From: Spirochaetaceae bacterium UBA6089
Lineage (GTDB): Bacteria > Spirochaetota > Spirochaetia > Treponematales > Rectinemataceae
Assembly: GCA_002435985.1 (NCBI GenBank)
Contig: DIXD01000103.1
Coordinates: 1-7,157, forward strand
Length of the DNA stretch: 7,157 bases
Direction: 5' to 3'
The notes beneath the pieces are model-generated. The model saw only the letters and a program-made list of their open reading frames with translations. It ran no database searches and was not told the origin of the DNA. A program made the translations under genes and the position numbers. The first letter of the stretch is position 1, and each line of letters begins with the position of its first letter. Of this stretch, positions 5,879 through 7,157 are shown piece by piece.

Positions 5879-6832
5879 CACCGCACCCACGAGGCCGCGC
5901 ACACCGTTCGCAAATTCGTAAGCCCCCATAGACTTGCGCGTGGCGAGCTGCAGATGCTTGATTGCAAGGAAGCCGCGTCCTGTGGCCACCACGATGCCTT
6001 TAGAGGCAGATACTGCGATTATAGTCCCCGGAGCGAGATTTGTCACATGCTCATCCTTTTCTAGGAGCATATTTTCATCCATAGGCTCTGCCTCGAGGAT
6101 CGAGAGGCGTGCGCCGCGCAGGGAGGTATACGAGCCGGGCCAGGGATCGAAGGCCCGTATCTGGGCATCCAGCTCGCGCGAGGACTTGGTCCAATCGATC
6201 CGGCCGTCTTCCTTCGATATCTTGCCGCAGTAGATGGGCTCGCCGCGCTGTGACATGAACACTGCGCGGCCATCTTCGATGCGGTCGAGCGCCTCGACCA
6301 CCATGGGCGCAGCCGCGTGCGCGCAGTATTCGGAGAGCGTGCCGGCCGTCTCTTTTCCGGTGAGGGGGATGCGCCGGACGAGCACCAGGTCGCCTGTATC
6401 CATCTCCGGGGCAATTGTCTGAATTGAAATGCCTGTCTCCGTATCCATGGCGAGGATGGCATGCTGAATGGGAGCGCTGCCGCGCCAGCGCGGCAGGAGG
6501 CTCGGATGGACGTTGATGCCGCCCCTCGGGAAAAGAGCCATAAATTTAGGCCCGAACAAGTGCCCATAGGCAAAGGAAACCAAGATTTCGGCATTACAGG
6601 CCGCAACTGCAGCCCTGGCCTCGGTTCTCAAGGCCTCGAACCTTAAGACAGGAATACGGTCGCCCCAGAGGCGGACTGCAGCCTGGGCGATCGGTGTGTC
6701 GCTCACCTTCAGTCCACGACCTATCGTTGATGCAGGATTCGTAAGAACGCCGACCACGACATGCGACGAGGCGGCAAGAGCTTCCAGCGTCGGCACGGCG
6801 ATTTCGGGGCTTCCGGCAAAGAGCACGCGCAC
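5870..6832 (-). CDS. fmt: Methionyl-tRNA formyltransferase
   Basis: The enzyme transfers a formyl group from 10-formyltetrahydrofolate to the amino group of initiator Met-tRNA in the cytoplasm. The 320-residue length matches the family (about 310-320). The N-terminal Rossmann-type domain opens with VLFAGSPEIAVPTLEAL. The loop near residues 31-50 (TNPASTIGRGLKVSDTPIAQ) matches the conserved region that contacts tRNA. The active-site segment is INVHPSLLPRWRGSAPIQ with Asn107 and His109, and Asp145 lies in APEMDTGDLV; these align with the catalytic Asn-His-Asp triad of E. coli Fmt. The C-terminal OB-like domain begins after AFDPWPGSYT (about 228-236) and ends with the usual KHLQLATRKSMGAYEFANG-type segment. 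The start is GTG at 6832, nine bases after def, with a purine-rich site in front. The stop is TGA and lies inside a 13-bp tandem repeat. The catalytic set is intact. Confidence 0.98.
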   Translation of the reverse strand: MRVLFAGSPEIAVPTLEALAASSHVVVGVLTNPASTIGRGLKVSDTPIAQAAVRLWGDRIPVLRFEALRTEARAAVAACNAEILVSFAYGHLFGPKFMALFPRGGINVHPSLLPRWRGSAPIQHAILAMDTETGISIQTIAPEMDTGDLVLVRRIPLTGKETAGTLSEYCAHAAAPMVVEALDRIEDGRAVFMSQRGEPIYCGKISKEDGRIDWTKSSRELDAQIRAFDPWPGSYTSLRGARLSILEAEPMDENMLLEKDEHVTNLAPGTIIAVSASKGIVVATGRGFLAIKHLQLATRKSMGAYEFANGVRGLVGAVLS

Positions 6833-6837
6833 AGAAG

Positions 6838-6843
6838 CCCCCT
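6838..6843 (-). promoter_or_regulatory. Ribosome binding site of fmt, overlapping the def stop codon
   Basis: On the minus strand the sequence reads AGGGGG, then five bases, then GTG at 6832. The AG of the motif is the end of the def TAG stop. This placement supports the GTG start for fmt and suggests translational coupling with def. Confidence 0.6.
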
Positions 6844-7157
6844 ACATATTCAGCATGCGACTATAGTGGGCGAGCGCGCGCCTCCGCTTTGCCGGCGAAA
6901 CGCGGTCGATAAAGAGAATGCCATCGAGGTGGTCGTATTCGTGCTGGATGACACGGGCCAACAGTCCGTCGGCGCTGATTCGGAAAGGTTTTCCATGAAT
7001 ATCGAAGGCTTCGATGTCCACGGCGGACGGTCGCACTACGCCAAAATACAATCCCGGAAAGGAGAGGCAGCCCTCCTCGTACTCGCTGGTCTCTTCGCTC
7101 GCTGCGATAACACGGGGGTTGATGAAGACCCGCAGGGGTTCGTCGTCGAGACCAACG
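6842..7157 (-). CDS. def: Peptide deformylase, C-terminal two thirds (5' end outside window)
   Basis: Peptide deformylase is a cytoplasmic metalloenzyme that removes the N-formyl group from the initiator methionine of new proteins. The frame enters at the right edge without a start and gives 104 residues before a TAG stop; family members are usually about 150-190 residues, so roughly the first 60 are missing. Visible motifs are EGCLS, whose Cys is a metal ligand, followed by FPG, and later QHEYDHLDG. The latter is the HExDH motif, with two metal-binding His and the catalytic Glu. The first family motif (GxGxAAxQ) would lie outside the window. The C-terminus is Arg-rich (AKRRR). The stop is nine bases before the fmt start, matching the common def-fmt pair whose products act at opposite ends of the same formyl-methionine cycle. 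The ATG at 7051 is internal, not the true start. Confidence 0.97.
   Translation of the reverse strand, partial: VGLDDEPLRVFINPRVIAASEETSEYEEGCLSFPGLYFGVVRPSAVDIEAFDIHGKPFRISADGLLARVIQHEYDHLDGILFIDRVSPAKRRRALAHYSRMLNM

Noticed and set aside
5069..6064. Plus-strand open frame of 331 codons
   Set aside because: It is antisense to the PASTA gene and the end of fmt, both of which carry clear family motifs. The product is His/Arg/Cys-rich low-quality sequence.
1..7157. Mobile element, CRISPR array, tRNA or other RNA gene
   Set aside because: No inverted repeats with a transposase, no spaced direct repeats and no tRNA-like cloverleaf seen by eye; almost the whole window is explained by six protein genes.

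Overview
The window is a single block of six genes, all on the minus strand. Transcription runs from right to left: def (5' end outside the window), fmt, a three-repeat PASTA-domain membrane protein, an uncharacterised C-terminally anchored membrane protein, a glycoside hydrolase family 2 (GH2) enzyme, and a family 4-type iron-sulfur uracil-DNA glycosylase (3' end outside the window). Coding density is near total. Neighbouring genes overlap by a base or are separated by 2 to 30 bases, and I see no convincing promoter or terminator between them, so the simplest reading is one polycistronic transcript.

The DNA is GC-rich with GC-rich third codon positions. Genes start with ATG or GTG and several have recognisable Shine-Dalgarno sequences, so the source is bacterial. 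A kinase-less PASTA protein directly downstream of def-fmt recalls the order I remember from Treponema and related spirochaetes. I therefore favour a GC-rich member of the Spirochaetota, from memory and without a search, at moderate confidence.

Layout by region: 7157-6842 holds the C-terminal two thirds of peptide deformylase. 6832-5870 is methionyl-tRNA formyltransferase. 5842-4745 is the PASTA protein, preceded by a perfect 13-bp tandem duplication that contains the fmt stop codon. 4745-3612 is the uncharacterised helical membrane protein, joined to the PASTA gene by a TGATG stop/start overlap behind a strong AAGGAGG site. 3609-916 is the GH2 enzyme, starting two bases after the preceding stop. 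885-1 is the uracil-DNA glycosylase, reached through a chain of two tiny overlapping reading frames.

Functionally, Fmt formylates the initiator Met-tRNA and Def removes the formyl group from new proteins. The PASTA protein and its coupled partner probably act at the cell envelope. The GH2 enzyme most likely cleaves a beta-galactoside or related sugar in the cytoplasm, and the last gene repairs deaminated cytosine. I see no mobile element, CRISPR array or RNA gene. The least understood part is the coupled PASTA/unknown membrane protein pair, with a carbohydrate enzyme next to it in an otherwise housekeeping operon.
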